Source: a virus
Strand: one strand, 5' to 3'
Virus record (IMG/VR): IMGVR_UViG_3300010413_000011
Span: 1-64,000 of that record
Length of the DNA stretch: 64,000 bases
Shown here: positions 17,074 to 26,673 of the stretch, one piece after another
Position numbering within the stretch: position 1 is the first letter of the stretch
Layout: the number at the start of each line of letters is the position of its first letter
The notes under the pieces: generated by a model
The model's input: only the letters and a program-made list of their open reading frames with translations
Database searches by the model: none
Told to the model about the DNA's origin: nothing
Made by a program: the position numbers and the translations under genes

Positions 17074-17535
17074 ATGAGTAACGAAGAAGAAAAGAAAATG
17101 GAAGAAGAGAAGAAATCGTTGGTGGATAGTTCGGTAGACGACGTTCTTATTCCTCCAACTTTGGAGATGAACCTTGGTGGCGAAAAAATTAAAGTACCCA
17201 CGAAGGTCCCTCTCGAAAAACAAATCCCAATCGCTCGAGCACTGAAAACGGTACTTCAAAGAGTGCCCAAGTTATTCGAAATGGATTGGGAAAAAATAAC
17301 AGTCGATCAAATACTCAATGTTTTATTCGAGGCTCTTGACGTTGTTATCTCCGAGGAGTTGGCTGACATCGTTGCTGTACTTTTGGATAAGGATAAAGAA
17401 TGGGTATTGAAACATGTCGACCTAGCTGATGCGGTGGAGATGCTTATCCCTTTTTTCGTCCGTACGGGGAAGCAGATCGCGGAACAAGTTCAAAGGGCGA
17501 TCTCTCTGGACAAGATTACTCTGACCAAAGTTTAG
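17074..17535 (+). CDS. Tail assembly chaperone, short form (gpG-like)
   Basis: A 153-residue, acidic, mostly helical protein preceded by AAGGAGG. It has a charged Lys/Glu start, a central region (PLEKQIPIARALKTVL) and C-terminal helices. Its position between tail tube and tape measure marks it as the shorter of the two chaperones that coat the tape measure during tail assembly. Near its end, CCCTTTT at 17448-17454 in frame as C CCT TTT is a canonical -1 slippery site, which leads to the longer product. Confidence 0.8.
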   Translation: MSNEEEKKMEEEKKSLVDSSVDDVLIPPTLEMNLGGEKIKVPTKVPLEKQIPIARALKTVLQRVPKLFEMDWEKITVDQILNVLFEALDVVISEELADIVAVLLDKDKEWVLKHVDLADAVEMLIPFFVRTGKQIAEQVQRAISLDKITLTKV

Positions 17536-17822
17536 ACTCCGCGTTAAGGAAAATTCTAGGCGCACTGTTTCATAGAGGTTACAAAATATCGGACATCTTA
17601 GCACTTACTTTCGAACAGGTTTTATTTATAGCAGAATGTGAGGCGGCTTATAATGAATCACTTAAAGAAGTTCTCGACGCAAAACAAGAGGAGACTGGGG
17701 CACCAGTTCGGACTTCGACTCCTTCTGCTCAAACAGCTCCAGGCCATTTTAAATTTGCGGATTCGAATATCGGGGAATTACAATCGGCAGGTTTTAATAT
17801 TAAAGTAAGAAAAGGAAAGTAG
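17074..17822 (+). CDS. Tail assembly chaperone, long form by -1 frameshift (gpGT-like)
   Basis: Slippage on CCCTTTT (17448-17454) moves ribosomes to the frame starting at 17454. That frame is open to a TAG at 17820-17822, next to the tape-measure ATG. Its previous stop is at 17427, so only ribosomes that shift in this short interval can enter it. The extension adds 122 residues (helical DSALRKILGALF and FEQVLFIAECEAAYNESL), giving about 249 in total. It has no ribosome site or suitable start of its own. This is the same arrangement as lambda G/GT. The frameshift is predicted, not shown. Confidence 0.8.
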
Positions 17823-20800
17823 ATGGGTGCTGGAACATTATCTCTGGGACAACTTCTTGTTAAGATAGGGACGAGTACTGCCGATCTTAATAAGGGGCTC
17901 CAACAATCCACAAAACAAATTCAAGATTGGAGCAAAACAAACCTGGGTACCGCACAACGAGCCGCCGATGGTTGGCTCAGTTTTATGAAAAAAGCAGCGC
18001 TGGGATTGGCAGTAGTAGGTACTGCTGTAGCCGTTCTGGGTGCCCAATTCGAACAATCAGTTCGAACCACCGCTACCATTGCCGGGGGAGGTTTTGCTGA
18101 AATAGAAAAGGCTGCCCGGGAGGTCGGCAGGACTACTGCCTATACAGCGTCTCAGGCAGCCAATGCCATGTATAATCTCGCTTCGGCAGGTCTCTCTGTT
18201 CAACAAGTTACTACTGCTGTTCGACCTGCCGTGTTGTTTGCCGGTGCGGCTGCTGCGACTTTAGAACAGGCAACTCATATCGCAGCTTCCACAATGAAAC
18301 AGTTCGGTCTCGAGGCCGAAGAGGCAGGACGGATCGCGGATGTCTTTTCCCAGGCAATAACAAGTTCTCAATTAAATATCGAACGATTAACCGAAGGTAT
18401 GAAGTTCGCTGGTACTACCGGTGCTGGATTAAGTTGGAGTCTAGAAGAAACCACCGCGGCTTTGGCAGCCTTTGTAGACCTTGGTCTAGAAGGTTCGATG
18501 GCCGGCACCAATCTACGCGGCACAATGAATCAGTTATTGAAACCTACCGATGATGCCAAAAATTCTTTAAAAGGATTAGGTCTTACAATCAAGGATATTA
18601 GTCCAACTACTCATACTTTTGGAGAAATTTTAGAAACTTTAGCTGGAACTTCTTTCGATGCGCAGGACGCGATAGCTTTATTCGGAAAAAGATTCGGATT
18701 AAATATTTTGGCTCTGGTAGACCGAACGAGGCAGGGTACCGTAGATGTAAACGAGTTCACGAAGATGCTACAGAACTCGGCTGGCAGAGCTGAAGCGATG
18801 TACACTGAGATGATGGATACCGTAATGGGATCCTCCAAGATTATGGTCTCGGCTCTCCAGGATTTGGGAATTACTTTATTCAATATGATAAAAGGTCCTT
18901 TAAAGGCTGGACTCGATACCTTTAAAGAATGGGTTGATTCGGTTAATACTTTCATACAGACCAATCCGGCTTTAATCAAAACCCTCGTGGCAGCTACAGC
19001 AGCGACTTTAACGTTCGCTACCACGATAGCTCTTGTGGTGAAATACGGTCCGCTTGTCGTTTCTGCAATTAAGGGAATAGGTATCGCCTTAATGTGGTTG
19101 GCGGCAAATCCGGTCGGGGCTGTAATAGTAGCTGTTGGCCTTTTGATAGCGGCTGCTGTTGCTCTTTATACTGCTTGGAAAACTAATCTAGGTGGTATTC
19201 AGGATAAGTGGGCCACCTTTGTTCAGTGGATCAAAGACCATTCGAAATTAGTAATGGTTGCTCTCCATCTAATCAACATGCCAATCGCTTTACTCATCGA
19301 CGCGATTCTTTTGTTAAAGAGAGCTTGGGAAGAAAATTTCTTAGGAATTCAAGATTCGGTTACGCAGTTTAAGGATTTTCTTGTCGGAGTAGTTTTCCTA
19401 CTTATGATGTGGGCGGATCAAATCGAAGCCAAAATTGGCGAGGTCGTTAATCAACTTGGTTTTTATGCTGACGCGGCTGAAATAATTTTGGACGAAGTAG
19501 TTTCGGCAGCGGTCGACATTTTTAATATACTCAAAGACGGACTAAGCGATTTAATTGGAGCTGTAGGAAATTTCGTTTCAGTTCTGGTTGAGACGGTCGG
19601 AAAAGCATGGGACGCGATCAAATCGGCACTTCGTCTCGACGAAATGAGTACAGCTTTCCAAGTTCTGTTCGAATCTTTAGTAACTATTGTAACGAGTAGT
19701 TTCAATTCAGTTGTTAATAAAGTACGCGAATTCGTTGGTAAAGTTCAAGGTTTGATACAAGGCTGGGTTGACGAGTCGAAAAAATCCGTCGAAGGTATGT
19801 GGGACGGAATGATTTCGGCAGCACGAGCAGCTGGCGAAGCCTTAACTACTGTACTTAGTAATTGGGGTCGTTCAATTTGGGACTTCGTTAATAATGTTTG
19901 GAATGTAGCGGTTGGAGGCATGAAGGCCGTTGTTGGTCGAGTCTTCAATGCTATTAATAGTACTTTCGGAAAATGGATAAATGGAATCATTACGACTGCT
20001 AAAAGATTGTTTAATGCTCTCTTAAATATGTTGAGCGAGTTTCTGAGACCGATCACTTCTGCCTTTGGGGGAATCAGTGATATTATTGGAGATACTTTTA
20101 GTAGTGTCGTTGCTCGAGTTTCGGCAGGAGTTGAGGCTGCTAAGGCCCGGATTGCTGATTTAGGAGTTGCAGTTACTACGAGTGAATCTGATACGACAGC
20201 TTCTGTTGCTCAAGGAGAAAAAGATAAAACAGATATAACTAAAAAGAATATAAAGGATCGAAGTGATGCGAAAGATAAGGGTGGCGAAGATGATGCTGCC
20301 AAAGAGGAAGAACAGAGACAGAAATTATTTGAGCAGAGACGAACAGCTAATTTAGATGAATTGGCTAAACTCGAAGAACAAAAGGCTAAAGAGCTTGCGA
20401 TGTTCGAAGAGTCAGATGCGAGACGACTTGAAATTTTGAGATATTGGGATGAACAAATTGCTGCATATAAAGAAGAAAAGGCAGCTAAGGAGGATGAGGA
20501 AAGACAAACTGCTTACGAAAAAGCAGAGAACGATTTGTTGACCGATCTTGAAAGGGCTCAACGGCAAAAGGAAGCTGAGTTGGGAATCTTCAACGACGGT
20601 GATGCCCGCATCGCTACTGTGTCAGCCTATTGGGAAAAAACAATATCTGATATTAAATATAAGAATGCAATGCAGAGACTCGCAACAGCGAAATCTATAG
20701 CAGGAAGTCTTGGTAAGTTGTTTGGTCTAGGGGTCCAGGATCAAGCGAAGGTAATGATACCGTTTGAGATTGCTGAAGCGACAAAAGAATTCGCTCGGTT

Positions 20801-21164
20801 TTTAGGAACTCGAGATCCCGCAGCACTCGCGTCGTCTTTGAAGCATGCTCTGGCTGCTAAGCAATATGGCGAGGCTGCCTCGAGTGCTGGTAAATCGACT
20901 GGCGCTGGAGGTATTGGGGCGATCGCTGCGCCGCCGGCAGCCGCCGCCGCGCCGGCCGGTCCCCCTGCCGCCGCTCTCCCGCCGGCTGCGCCCATCCCTG
21001 GTGCGGCGCCTGAGACGGAGGCAGAAAAAGGAAAAACATTTATAACGGTTAATGTTGCTCCGGGAGTCGAATTGGATCGATATGCGTTCGCAAGGGATCT
21101 GGTTGGCGTCATCAATGAAAATACGGCAGACGACGTTGTTTTAGATGTAGTACCTGTGAGTTAA
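17823..21164 (+). CDS. Tape measure protein (TP901 type)
   Basis: A 1113-residue protein. Residues ~75-330 match the TP901 core: ARTTAYTASQAANAMYNLASAGLS, AASTMKQFGLE, TGAGLSWSLEETTAALAAF and so on. Hydrophobic spans follow at about 385-410 and 425-455, typical of segments that enter the host membrane. A helical, charged coiled-coil region covers about 810-930. Around 1035-1065 there is a Pro/Ala-rich linker encoded by an unusually GC-rich DNA patch. The protein sets tail length; at roughly 0.15 nm per residue this predicts a tail near 165 nm. Its ATG abuts the stop of the frameshifted chaperone. Confidence 0.9.
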   Translation: MGAGTLSLGQLLVKIGTSTADLNKGLQQSTKQIQDWSKTNLGTAQRAADGWLSFMKKAALGLAVVGTAVAVLGAQFEQSVRTTATIAGGGFAEIEKAAREVGRTTAYTASQAANAMYNLASAGLSVQQVTTAVRPAVLFAGAAAATLEQATHIAASTMKQFGLEAEEAGRIADVFSQAITSSQLNIERLTEGMKFAGTTGAGLSWSLEETTAALAAFVDLGLEGSMAGTNLRGTMNQLLKPTDDAKNSLKGLGLTIKDISPTTHTFGEILETLAGTSFDAQDAIALFGKRFGLNILALVDRTRQGTVDVNEFTKMLQNSAGRAEAMYTEMMDTVMGSSKIMVSALQDLGITLFNMIKGPLKAGLDTFKEWVDSVNTFIQTNPALIKTLVAATAATLTFATTIALVVKYGPLVVSAIKGIGIALMWLAANPVGAVIVAVGLLIAAAVALYTAWKTNLGGIQDKWATFVQWIKDHSKLVMVALHLINMPIALLIDAILLLKRAWEENFLGIQDSVTQFKDFLVGVVFLLMMWADQIEAKIGEVVNQLGFYADAAEIILDEVVSAAVDIFNILKDGLSDLIGAVGNFVSVLVETVGKAWDAIKSALRLDEMSTAFQVLFESLVTIVTSSFNSVVNKVREFVGKVQGLIQGWVDESKKSVEGMWDGMISAARAAGEALTTVLSNWGRSIWDFVNNVWNVAVGGMKAVVGRVFNAINSTFGKWINGIITTAKRLFNALLNMLSEFLRPITSAFGGISDIIGDTFSSVVARVSAGVEAAKARIADLGVAVTTSESDTTASVAQGEKDKTDITKKNIKDRSDAKDKGGEDDAAKEEEQRQKLFEQRRTANLDELAKLEEQKAKELAMFEESDARRLEILRYWDEQIAAYKEEKAAKEDEERQTAYEKAENDLLTDLERAQRQKEAELGIFNDGDARIATVSAYWEKTISDIKYKNAMQRLATAKSIAGSLGKLFGLGVQDQAKVMIPFEIAEATKEFARFLGTRDPAALASSLKHALAAKQYGEAASSAGKSTGAGGIGAIAAPPAAAAAPAGPPAAALPPAAPIPGAAPETEAEKGKTFITVNVAPGVELDRYAFARDLVGVINENTADDVVLDVVPVS

Positions 21165-21182
21165 AAAGTGGGAGAGGAATGA

Positions 21183-21968
21183 TTGGCTCAAGATTATCCC
21201 ATAATTGCTCCGGCCTTAAATCTTCTAGTCCATGAGGACGTCACCGTCACTCATTCAGTAGACGATTCTTCTTTTCCTTTTTCGAACTTATTAGATCCCC
21301 GAGCACCACTTCAATGGAAAAGTTCTGCGGCTGGTGATCTTTTTATTAAATTTGATCTCACTGGATATCCAGGTGGCGACGAAACTGTCACGGTATGGGG
21401 AATTGTTCGCCATGATCTGTACACTCAGGGTGCGACTATTAAACTTCAATATTCGACTGACGATATTTCGTACTTCGATATCGATTCAGTTACTCCTATT
21501 TCGAATCGTCTTTTTCTCAGAAAAGTCGATAGCGGAGGGGATAAGGCTTATTATAAGATATTAATACCATCCGGTTACACCAGTCAACCGAAAATTGGTC
21601 ATCTTGTGGTCGGCCAGTTTTTACTCATACCTAGGTTTCCCGAAGACGGATTCGATCCGTATAAAAGAGTCGAAGTAGATCGATACTTTTCTCCCAAATC
21701 GGGAGAGATTACGAGGCGAAGTGTTGTTTATCGAGATTTGAAATTAACACCAGTTTTTCCTTTTCTTCAAGAAGCGTTTATCAATTCATGGAAAAACTGG
21801 TTCGATGAATGGGGACTCAAACCTTTTTGGTTTTTATGGGACCCTGGTGACCACCCAAATGATGCGGTTTATGTCGAATTAGATTCATCTTGGAACGATA
21901 AACAGCCTCTTGGAAGTGGTGCCGATTTACGAACCTTAACGTTGAATATGAATGGTAAATACGAATGA
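21183..21968 (+). CDS. Distal tail-like protein, copy 1
   Basis: A 261-residue protein starting at TTG behind GGGAGAGGA. The N-terminal half is a beta sandwich reminiscent of a discoidin-like module (PFSNLLDPRAPLQWKSS, FIKFDLTG, TVTVWGIVRHDLY). The C-terminal part has the WFDEWGLKPFWFLWDPGDHP motif. The gene after this one shares the same architecture. Position after the tape measure and before the hub protein fits a distal tail ring. Fold assignment is by pattern only. Confidence 0.55.
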   Translation: MAQDYPIIAPALNLLVHEDVTVTHSVDDSSFPFSNLLDPRAPLQWKSSAAGDLFIKFDLTGYPGGDETVTVWGIVRHDLYTQGATIKLQYSTDDISYFDIDSVTPISNRLFLRKVDSGGDKAYYKILIPSGYTSQPKIGHLVVGQFLLIPRFPEDGFDPYKRVEVDRYFSPKSGEITRRSVVYRDLKLTPVFPFLQEAFINSWKNWFDEWGLKPFWFLWDPGDHPNDAVYVELDSSWNDKQPLGSGADLRTLTLNMNGKYE

Positions 21969-22741
21969 GAACTCAACCATTTATAACTGTCTTCAATGCG
22001 TTCTGGGACACTACGAATTTCGATACCGATAGTTCCACAGACGGAGCAGTGGGATATCCTATCGAAAATTCGCGGGATCCTAGGCGATACACTATTTGGA
22101 AAAACGGATTATTCCCAAGCGGAGGGGCGGAATTAATCGTCGAATATACCGGCGGTAGTTCAGTTGATCCTCCTTTTACTGCTTGGGGATTAGCCCAACA
22201 TAATTGTTCCGGAGAGTTAGTTCGGTTGTATGGAAGCACTAACGGTACAGTTTGGAACTTATTAGACAGTTACACTCCTCCTAATGGAGATGCTTTTTTA
22301 AGAATTTTGACAGCTAGTTCTTCCTACAAATATCATTCGATTAAATTTCCGGACGCCTTTGAGGCAAAGATAGGAATTCCTTTTGTTGGTCGACATTTGA
22401 AGATGGAAAGATATCCCGAAGACGATTTTGATCCTAAAGGAAGAAAATTGGAAATTAAAAGTTCGAGAAGTAGAACTGGTGAATTATTAGGAAAAGTTTT
22501 GATTCATAAACAAAATCAAATGACTTTGACTTTCAACTATTTAGGTGAAACTTTTATGGAATCGGTAGGAGTTGATTGGTGGGACGAATATGGTTTCTTT
22601 CCTTTCTTTTTTCTGTGGGATCCAACTGACCACCCTCTAGAAGTGTTATATGCGGCGTTAGATCCAGAGAAGGGACTCGAGGCACCAATCGGTCCAGCCG
22701 CACTAAGGGTAATAACTTTTGACATAAGAGGTCGAGTTTAA
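21965..22741 (+). CDS. Distal tail-like protein, copy 2 (paralogue)
   Basis: A 258-residue protein starting within the stop of copy 1 (ATGA). It aligns with copy 1 along its length: IENSRDPRRYTIWK against LLDPRAPLQWK, FTAWGLAQHNC against VTVWGIVRHDL, YPEDDFDPKGRKLEI against FPEDGFDPYKRVEV, and WWDEYGFFPFFFLWDPTDHP against WFDEWGLKPFWFLWDPGDHP. The two are clearly a tandem duplication that has diverged. They may form a hetero-oligomeric ring or stack at the tail tip. Confidence 0.55.
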   Translation: MRTQPFITVFNAFWDTTNFDTDSSTDGAVGYPIENSRDPRRYTIWKNGLFPSGGAELIVEYTGGSSVDPPFTAWGLAQHNCSGELVRLYGSTNGTVWNLLDSYTPPNGDAFLRILTASSSYKYHSIKFPDAFEAKIGIPFVGRHLKMERYPEDDFDPKGRKLEIKSSRSRTGELLGKVLIHKQNQMTLTFNYLGETFMESVGVDWWDEYGFFPFFFLWDPTDHPLEVLYAALDPEKGLEAPIGPAALRVITFDIRGRV

Positions 22742-22744
22742 ATA

Positions 22745-25729
22745 ATGTCTTATGATTCAGAAATAAAAAGTTTTGATAGAGAAGTTCAATATGCAATTAA
22801 CGTTTGTTTGGACCATTGTGCCAACTATTATGGCGTTTCTCCTTGTACTGCCTCCGGTTCTCCTTATTGCTACTACACTAGATATACTTGCCAAGATCCT
22901 GCTAACTTCATTAAAACGGATAAGGTTTTCAGATTCTGTTTAAATGAAGGAACTCCCATTGAAGATCATTTTCCACTTGTCGAAACGATAACAGACGTAC
23001 CTTCTGAAATTGATGAAAAGAATTTTGTTACTCGTCGTGCTCGAGTAACAATTCAAATGATAGACGATTTTCCTTTACCTTTGGCAAATGCTGATAAAAT
23101 TTTACCAATAATTAATCAACCTTCGTTTGGAAATAAAACTCTGGTATACTCAAACTCACCTAGTTTAGTGGATCGACCGGCTTTGTTACAACTAACAAAC
23201 GGCGATATACTTTGTTTTTTCGACGAAAGTGCCAATGTATATTGTGTTAAATCCATAGATGGGGGTGTTTCGTGGGGAAGTAGAGTAACGGTATATGCTG
23301 GGGCGAGTTTTGATATAACCGTTTCCGTAATTCAATTAAATAATGGTGACATACTTTGTGCTTTTGCTACTGACGAAGACGATTCGATTTTTAAATATGA
23401 TATTAAAACAGTAAAATCAACAGACGGAGGTTCCTCATGGGGAAGTAAAACCATCGTTTATGCTGCTGCTGGTAAAATTAATATTTGGCCTTCAATAATT
23501 AAGACTAGTGATGGAGATTTGCTTTGCGCATTCTCGACAGACGAAGACGGTTCGGTTACTAATATAAAAATGGTCAGGTCTCTAGACGGAGGTTCGTCGT
23601 GGAGCAATAAGGTGACCATATATCCCGGCACGGCTTCTTTCGCAGCGAACACACCTTATTTATTCGAACTACCAAGTAAGAAAATACTTTGCGCCTTCTC
23701 TACATCGGAAGATACTTATCCCTATTATGCAATTAAACAAGTCGAATCTTCGGATCACGGATGGACTTGGTCAAATACAATCGTCTTGTTAACATCGCCT
23801 TCAGCATCTTATCAAAGACCGATCATTACTTATAATCATCAATTATCTAGTCTACTTTGTTTTTTCGGAACTAGTGAGGCTGGGAATTTTGATATAAAAG
23901 TTATTGAGTCCAGCGATTTCGGTAGTTCTTGGGGTTCAACTAAAACAATTGTGTATGCTTCTGCCACGACCGACACTAACCCAGGTGCTATTCTGAAAAC
24001 TGATGATAAAATTCTTTGTGCGTTTGCTACTGTTGAAGACACTTATTGGGCTATTAAAACCGTCGAGCGAGACTCATTCACAATAACCGGTTACACTAAT
24101 TACAGTAATACAGAAACCGACGGAACTTTCTTTAGAAATCTAATCGCAAGATTTCCATATTTTAAAGGCAGACTTGTCGAAATAAAACAAGGCTTCGAAG
24201 GATTAGATTTATCTGAATTCCGAACTATATTTTATGGAATAATCGATAATATTGAAATAGATAAAAATGGTAAGGTTAAAATAGTAGCCAAGGACCAATT
24301 TTCAGCTTTACAACAAAAAGTGCCTAATATTTCCTCTACCGACAATAAATTAACCCAAACTTATAACGGCGGAACCAATATGTATGTAACGAACGCCGAC
24401 AAATTTCAGGACCCTTCTGATTATCCAGATGGATTAGCAGTAGTTCAAATCGAACAAGAATTAATAACTTATACTGGTAAGGATTTGGCAGGGAATAGAT
24501 TGACCGGTTGTATCGGAGGTCAATATGGTACGTCGTCTGTTTCGCATAATATTGGGGAAACTATTAAACAAGCAGTTTCGTTTACTACTTTAGCGGCCGG
24601 CGACAATATAGTGCCTACCATCATTTACATGGATTTACTTTGTTGGTGGGGACAAATAGATCCAACCCTTTTATATTATCCGGATATCAGCACTACTTTA
24701 ACTAGTTTGATCTCAGATTCTGCTACGACGATTCCTGTTTCCTCTGTGGCTTATTTATCAGACTCAGGGGGTATCGTTAAAATAGAAGGCGCTGGAGCAA
24801 ACGAAGATGAACTAATCGAATACGGAGGTCTTTCGGGTAGTAGTTTAATAAATTGTAAGAGAGGAAGATATGGAACGACTCCTGCTTATCATGAAACTGG
24901 GGCTGGAGTCAGACCTCCTTCGATAGGTTTGGAATTAGACCGGTGGATGACAGGAACTGCTTATGCTAGAACCTTAACGTCTCCACAGACGGTAAGTCAA
25001 TTGTTAAATGAGTTTAGAGGACAGACTTTAGTTTCACTTTGGCACGGAGAGGATTCCTTAATTCGAGGAAAAGTCATGGCTCCTCCTTGGTTCGAAAATC
25101 CTCCGTACGAGTTAGACGACGAAAGTGGACTTATCGACGATTCGGTTGATATCGATTATAACGAAGAAAGTAGAATTTCTCGAGTCTTTGTTCATTTCAA
25201 ACCTAATTCAGACAATCCCGGAAAGGATCCTGATAAATTCGATGATCTCTATGTAGCTGTTGACAACGAAACTGAGGACAAAAATTTCTACGGCGAAGTT
25301 GTCCCTAGAACTATCTTTGCAACTTTTATTAATAGAGAAATTGAAGCACGAGTATTAGGTGCTCGGTTATTGGCCAGATTCAGATTGGGAACGAAAAAAG
25401 TTAAAGGTAGCGTCGAACTTAAAGATTACGAATTAACAACTGGAGACTTTATTTACATCACAACTCGAGATATTTTAAATGTGAATGGGACTCCGAAGAA
25501 AGTTTTGTATGAAATTTTGAAGAAAGGTTACAAAAAGAAAAACGAATATGAACTTCTGTTTCTGGACACATCAATCGTCAGACGATATCCAGTTATTTCC
25601 CCTACTACGATAACCTACGATTACGATAGTGCCTCTGAGAATGAGCAATCTAGATATGGATGGGTTGGCGACTCTGACAATCTAGTCGGAACGGCACCAA
25701 ATAAAGTGGATGGATATTATATAATTTAA
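22745..25729 (+). CDS. Tail hub protein with inserted Asp-box (sialidase-like) propeller
   Basis: A 994-residue protein. The N-terminus has a Cys-rich motif found in phage tail proteins (CLDHC at 21-25, then SPCTA, YCYY and YTCQDPANF). Around residue 117 the hub sequence is interrupted. Residues ~118-445 carry five Asp-boxes of the S-x-D-x-G-x-x-W type (beginning near 170, 225, 279, 335, 389), each after a DILCAF strand, making a beta-propeller. The hub resumes at TNYSNTETDGTFFRN and continues with VKIVAKDQFSALQQ, two repeats with ELITYTG / ELIEYGG and GCIGGQYGT / CKRGRYGT, and a C-terminal hub-like part. The propeller probably binds or trims host surface sugars. Full sialidase catalytic residues were not identified. 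Confidence 0.72.
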   Translation: MSYDSEIKSFDREVQYAINVCLDHCANYYGVSPCTASGSPYCYYTRYTCQDPANFIKTDKVFRFCLNEGTPIEDHFPLVETITDVPSEIDEKNFVTRRARVTIQMIDDFPLPLANADKILPIINQPSFGNKTLVYSNSPSLVDRPALLQLTNGDILCFFDESANVYCVKSIDGGVSWGSRVTVYAGASFDITVSVIQLNNGDILCAFATDEDDSIFKYDIKTVKSTDGGSSWGSKTIVYAAAGKINIWPSIIKTSDGDLLCAFSTDEDGSVTNIKMVRSLDGGSSWSNKVTIYPGTASFAANTPYLFELPSKKILCAFSTSEDTYPYYAIKQVESSDHGWTWSNTIVLLTSPSASYQRPIITYNHQLSSLLCFFGTSEAGNFDIKVIESSDFGSSWGSTKTIVYASATTDTNPGAILKTDDKILCAFATVEDTYWAIKTVERDSFTITGYTNYSNTETDGTFFRNLIARFPYFKGRLVEIKQGFEGLDLSEFRTIFYGIIDNIEIDKNGKVKIVAKDQFSALQQKVPNISSTDNKLTQTYNGGTNMYVTNADKFQDPSDYPDGLAVVQIEQELITYTGKDLAGNRLTGCIGGQYGTSSVSHNIGETIKQAVSFTTLAAGDNIVPTIIYMDLLCWWGQIDPTLLYYPDISTTLTSLISDSATTIPVSSVAYLSDSGGIVKIEGAGANEDELIEYGGLSGSSLINCKRGRYGTTPAYHETGAGVRPPSIGLELDRWMTGTAYARTLTSPQTVSQLLNEFRGQTLVSLWHGEDSLIRGKVMAPPWFENPPYELDDESGLIDDSVDIDYNEESRISRVFVHFKPNSDNPGKDPDKFDDLYVAVDNETEDKNFYGEVVPRTIFATFINREIEARVLGARLLARFRLGTKKVKGSVELKDYELTTGDFIYITTRDILNVNGTPKKVLYEILKKGYKKKNEYELLFLDTSIVRRYPVISPTTITYDYDSASENEQSRYGWVGDSDNLVGTAPNKVDGYYII

Positions 25730-25741
25730 GGAGGGATAAAT

Positions 25742-26614
25742 ATGGCTTTTGTTCAAATATTACCAGGTGAAACTGATGCTAATAGTCCTTTAAATCAAAC
25801 TTTATTCGATAAATTAAGAGGTAACCAAGATTATTTTTACTATGATCGGTTAGGAGCATCAGGTCATAATCACAATGGAACACTGCCTAACGGGCCTCAA
25901 TTAACATCAGCAGCCTATGGCGCGGGATCGGTCGACCAGCCTGCGATCGGTGCGTCCGCGGTTGGTCTTGGACAAATGAAAGTCACATTTGGAGATATGA
26001 CATTAACTACCGCCGGTGGTGCGCCCGTTAATCAACAGTTCCGATTTGGTTATAATTTTTTACCTTTTTGGCCCGGCAATTTCATTCAAAATGTTGCGAC
26101 CGCGTCCGCCCATTACGTTCGAGTTATGGAAAACAATCCCGCTGACCCCACCGGTAGTACGCCACCGGGCGTGTTTAGCAGTATTTATAACTTCGTTTGG
26201 ATGCAATTCACATCCTCTGGCGGGAATGCTTTTACTTCAAGATTTTATTACATTCAGGCCACCCGAAACGATCCTACGGTTTTTCTGCTTTATGAGAAAG
26301 CTACTAATAGGATCGTGGCTGCAATGTTCATGGCAGAGGTCAAGACTAAAGATGATCTTCACCCGTTTCCATATCACTGGAACGATCCCACCCACGAATG
26401 TGTCGCACTCGAACTGAACCGGAGTGACGCTTTGAGGACTCATTTATTTTTCGACAATTTAAGGGAAAAACCAGTCACGGTTTCAATTATCGATCTTATA
26501 AAGGAAGGGAAGATAGTGCTTAAAAATGAAGCCGAACCAATTGTACCTGCAGAATTCGGTATTCCTTTACACGGTCCGAACCTTAAAAATTTGAATTTCG
26601 ATTATCTTTCGTAA
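25742..26614 (+). CDS. Tail tip or receptor-binding protein, unknown family
   Basis: A 290-residue protein with TAAGGAGGGA before the ATG. The N-terminus (LPGETDANSPLNQTLFDKLRGNQDYFYYDRLGASGHNHNGTLP) resembles the start of many phage tail-tip and fibre proteins, with an SGHNHNG His motif seen in metal-binding trimeric fibres. A beta-rich domain follows (FRFGYNFLPFWPGN, NFVWMQFTSSGG), and a helical IDLIKEGKIVLKNE near the end. As the last structural gene before lysis, it may contact the host. No precise family. Confidence 0.5.
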   Translation: MAFVQILPGETDANSPLNQTLFDKLRGNQDYFYYDRLGASGHNHNGTLPNGPQLTSAAYGAGSVDQPAIGASAVGLGQMKVTFGDMTLTTAGGAPVNQQFRFGYNFLPFWPGNFIQNVATASAHYVRVMENNPADPTGSTPPGVFSSIYNFVWMQFTSSGGNAFTSRFYYIQATRNDPTVFLLYEKATNRIVAAMFMAEVKTKDDLHPFPYHWNDPTHECVALELNRSDALRTHLFFDNLREKPVTVSIIDLIKEGKIVLKNEAEPIVPAEFGIPLHGPNLKNLNFDYLS

Positions 26615-26673
26615 AGAATAATTTCGATTATAGAGAAAATTTAAAAGAAAGATTTCGTTTAAAGGAGGTTAAA

